Under the pieces are notes generated by a model that saw only the letters and a list, made by a program, of their open reading frames with translations, did not search any database and was not told where the DNA came from. Source: CAYSBA01 sp964429075 [NCBI: uncultured bacterium] (lineage in GTDB: Bacteria > CAYSBA01). Taken from it: a DNA stretch of 8,418 bases. Where the stretch lies: positions 1 to 8,418 of the forward strand of contig CAYSBA010000040.1 of assembly GCA_964429075.1 (NCBI GenBank), given 5' to 3'. The translations under genes were made by a program, and so were the position numbers. Shown here in pieces: positions 7,561 through 8,418 of this stretch; position 1 is the stretch's first letter, and each line of letters starts with the position of its first letter.

Positions 7561-7578
7561 TTGTCCCAATTATGACAA
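7561..7578. promoter_or_regulatory. Small inverted repeat TTGTC-N8-GACAA, possible operator
   Basis: Five-base arms TTGTC (7561-7565) and GACAA (7574-7578) flank eight bases. The centre is about 58 bp upstream of the predicted nuo transcription start and about 86 bp before the divergent lipoprotein ATG. Another TGTC sits at 7541-7544, 21 bp away from the first arm. The arms are short and could occur by chance in such AT-rich DNA. No regulator family is assigned. Confidence 0.25.
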
Positions 7579-7601
7579 ATGAAATCTATATTTACCAGAC
7601 T

Positions 7602-7631
7602 TTATATATTCTGTTTTTCATTGTATATAGT
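7602..7631 (+). promoter_or_regulatory. Weak candidate promoter for the divergent lipoprotein gene
   Basis: TATAGT at 7626-7631 matches the -10 consensus at five of six bases and would place the transcript start about 18 nt before the ATG at 7656. The region 16-18 bp upstream (about 7602-7609, TTATATAT) has no good -35. A second TATATT lies at 7605-7610. The whole stretch is AT-rich, so the assignment is weak. Confidence 0.25.
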
Positions 7632-7655
7632 TCCTGAACAAATTGGTAAGTCACT

Positions 7656-8418
7656 ATGAACGAAGTTTTTTTTAGATTTTTTATTTTACTATATTTTTGT
7701 TTTAGTCTCTTTGCTTGCACAAAGATTAGTTCTGTCAAGTTAGTACCCCTGTCAGGTGAAGACAGGCTTGTTGATAGTCCCGATATTAAAAAAGGCTATG
7801 TTGGATGGTATCCCTCTATTGTTATTGGTAAAGATGATACAGTCTATCTCTTTTACTGTAACGGACATTATGGCTATCTTGAGTTGTTCTACGGGAAAAA
7901 GGGAGACTTCAAAAAGGTCACAATAGACGACCAGGGGGCAGTCGGAATGTATATAGATGCCTTAATGGACAAAAATGGTACAATACACGTAATCTATGGG
8001 GATCAGGGTAAGCAGAGGCTTAAGTATGCCAGAGGCAACCCTGAGATAGGCTGGAAAATAAAGGTTATCGATTGGGGCAAGGATGTTGGTATGGCATCAA
8101 GGATACTTCTGGACAAATCTGGTATGGCACATTTCTTTTACTATGATCATAAGAATCGTTTAATCCATCTATACTTTGATAATGGAGTCTACAAAAGAGA
8201 TATTATTAAACATGCAGGTGGTAGCCATTCTGTCAAAATTGGTGTGGCAATAGACGATTCTGGCACAATGTATGTCAGTTTTATTGACTTTCAGATAACA
8301 AGTTCAACCTTTTACCTTGCTAAAGGAACAACCCATAAATGGCAGATCTATACAGTTGAAGATCTTAATGCCCCGGGCTGGAACAGTGATATAATACTTA
8401 AAAAAGACAATAAAATAG
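7656..8418 (+). CDS. Putative lipoprotein with beta-propeller-like tandem repeats, partial, 3' end beyond the right edge
   Basis: No named gene is recognised. The frame is open from ATG at 7656 (weak GGTAAG 7 nt upstream) through 254 codons to the window edge. The final TAG letters are out of frame and are not its stop. The N-terminus is a short signal peptide (R7, hydrophobic 8-19) ending LFAC at 18-21, so C21 may be lipidated, although Phe at -2 is atypical for a lipobox. From about residue 51 the protein is a series of 47-49 residue repeats. Each begins with a segment such as SIVIGKDDTVYLFY (54), DALMDKNGTIHVIY (101), RILLDKSGMAHFFY (149), GVAIDDSGTMYVSF (196) or DIILKKDN (245), followed by an aromatic strand and a W-x-I/V-x-x-V-type strand. 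This looks like BNR/sialidase-like beta-propeller blades. An exported binding or sensor-like role is inference; an enzyme cannot be excluded. Confidence 0.82.
   Translation, partial: MNEVFFRFFILLYFCFSLFACTKISSVKLVPLSGEDRLVDSPDIKKGYVGWYPSIVIGKDDTVYLFYCNGHYGYLELFYGKKGDFKKVTIDDQGAVGMYIDALMDKNGTIHVIYGDQGKQRLKYARGNPEIGWKIKVIDWGKDVGMASRILLDKSGMAHFFYYDHKNRLIHLYFDNGVYKRDIIKHAGGSHSVKIGVAIDDSGTMYVSFIDFQITSSTFYLAKGTTHKWQIYTVEDLNAPGWNSDIILKKDNKI
7806..8418 (+). repeat. Protein-level tandem repeats, about 144 bp period
   Basis: Four repeat units and the start of a fifth lie in the lipoprotein frame, beginning near 7806, 7947, 8091, 8235 and 8379. Each has the pattern hydrophobic-x-hydrophobic-x-[DK]-x-[SNG]-G-[TM]-hydrophobic, followed by paired aromatic strands. 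Conservation is at the amino-acid pattern level; DNA identity between units is low, so this is old divergence and not a recent duplication. At least six or seven blades would be needed for a closed propeller, so more should lie past the edge. Confidence 0.65.

Noticed and set aside
8416-8418. TAG at the window end as a stop codon of the plus-strand gene
   Set aside because: Counting from the ATG at 7656, the last full codon is ATA at 8415-8417, so TAG is out of frame and the gene is still open.
1-8418. CRISPR arrays, insertion sequences, tRNA or rRNA genes
   Set aside because: No direct-repeat and spacer pattern, no transposase frame, no terminal inverted repeats and no structural RNA signature were seen; the coding strand explains nearly all of the sequence.

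Overview
The window is almost entirely a respiratory complex I (NADH-quinone oxidoreductase type) operon on the minus strand, read from right to left as nuoA-B-C-D-H-I-J-K-L. It is followed, divergently on the plus strand at the right edge, by the start of an unrelated-looking lipoprotein gene. The DNA is AT-rich, with frequent ATA, AGA and AGG codons. The separate nuoC and nuoD genes, the leaderless junctions and the lipoprotein suggest a Gram-negative-type bacterium, perhaps a deltaproteobacterial, nitrospirotal or related candidate lineage. That placement is inference; no marker in the window fixes the taxon.

Layout. Positions 1-1828 hold nuoL, which runs off the left edge after about 609 codons. 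Positions 1833-7489 hold nuoK, J, I, H, D, C, B and A, packed with overlaps of up to 31 nt and no usable gaps. Positions 7490-7655 are the only intergenic stretch. It carries a good sigma-70-type promoter for the nuo operon (TTGACA, 17 bp, TATAGA) and a small inverted repeat just upstream of it. Positions 7656-8418 hold the first 254 codons of a plus-strand lipoprotein built of ~48-residue beta-propeller-like repeats; it is open at the right edge.

How the genes work together. NuoB, C, D and I form the peripheral arm next to the membrane, with cluster N2 and the quinone pocket at the NuoB/NuoD/NuoH interface. NuoA, H, J, K and L are membrane-arm subunits for proton translocation. The NADH-input module (nuoE, nuoF, nuoG) is missing from its usual place between nuoD and nuoH, so this looks like the 11-subunit form whose electron donor is not NADH by default. 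nuoM and nuoN would be expected beyond the left edge.

The most unusual point is NuoI. At 358 residues it is about twice the usual length. After its two [4Fe-4S] ferredoxin motifs it carries a third four-cysteine motif (C-x2-C-x4-C-x17-C-x-PGG) of the kind seen in RnfB and in corrinoid/CO-dehydrogenase-associated iron-sulfur proteins (Pfam FeS, PF04060). In a complex with no NuoEFG this fused domain is a candidate electron-entry or docking module.
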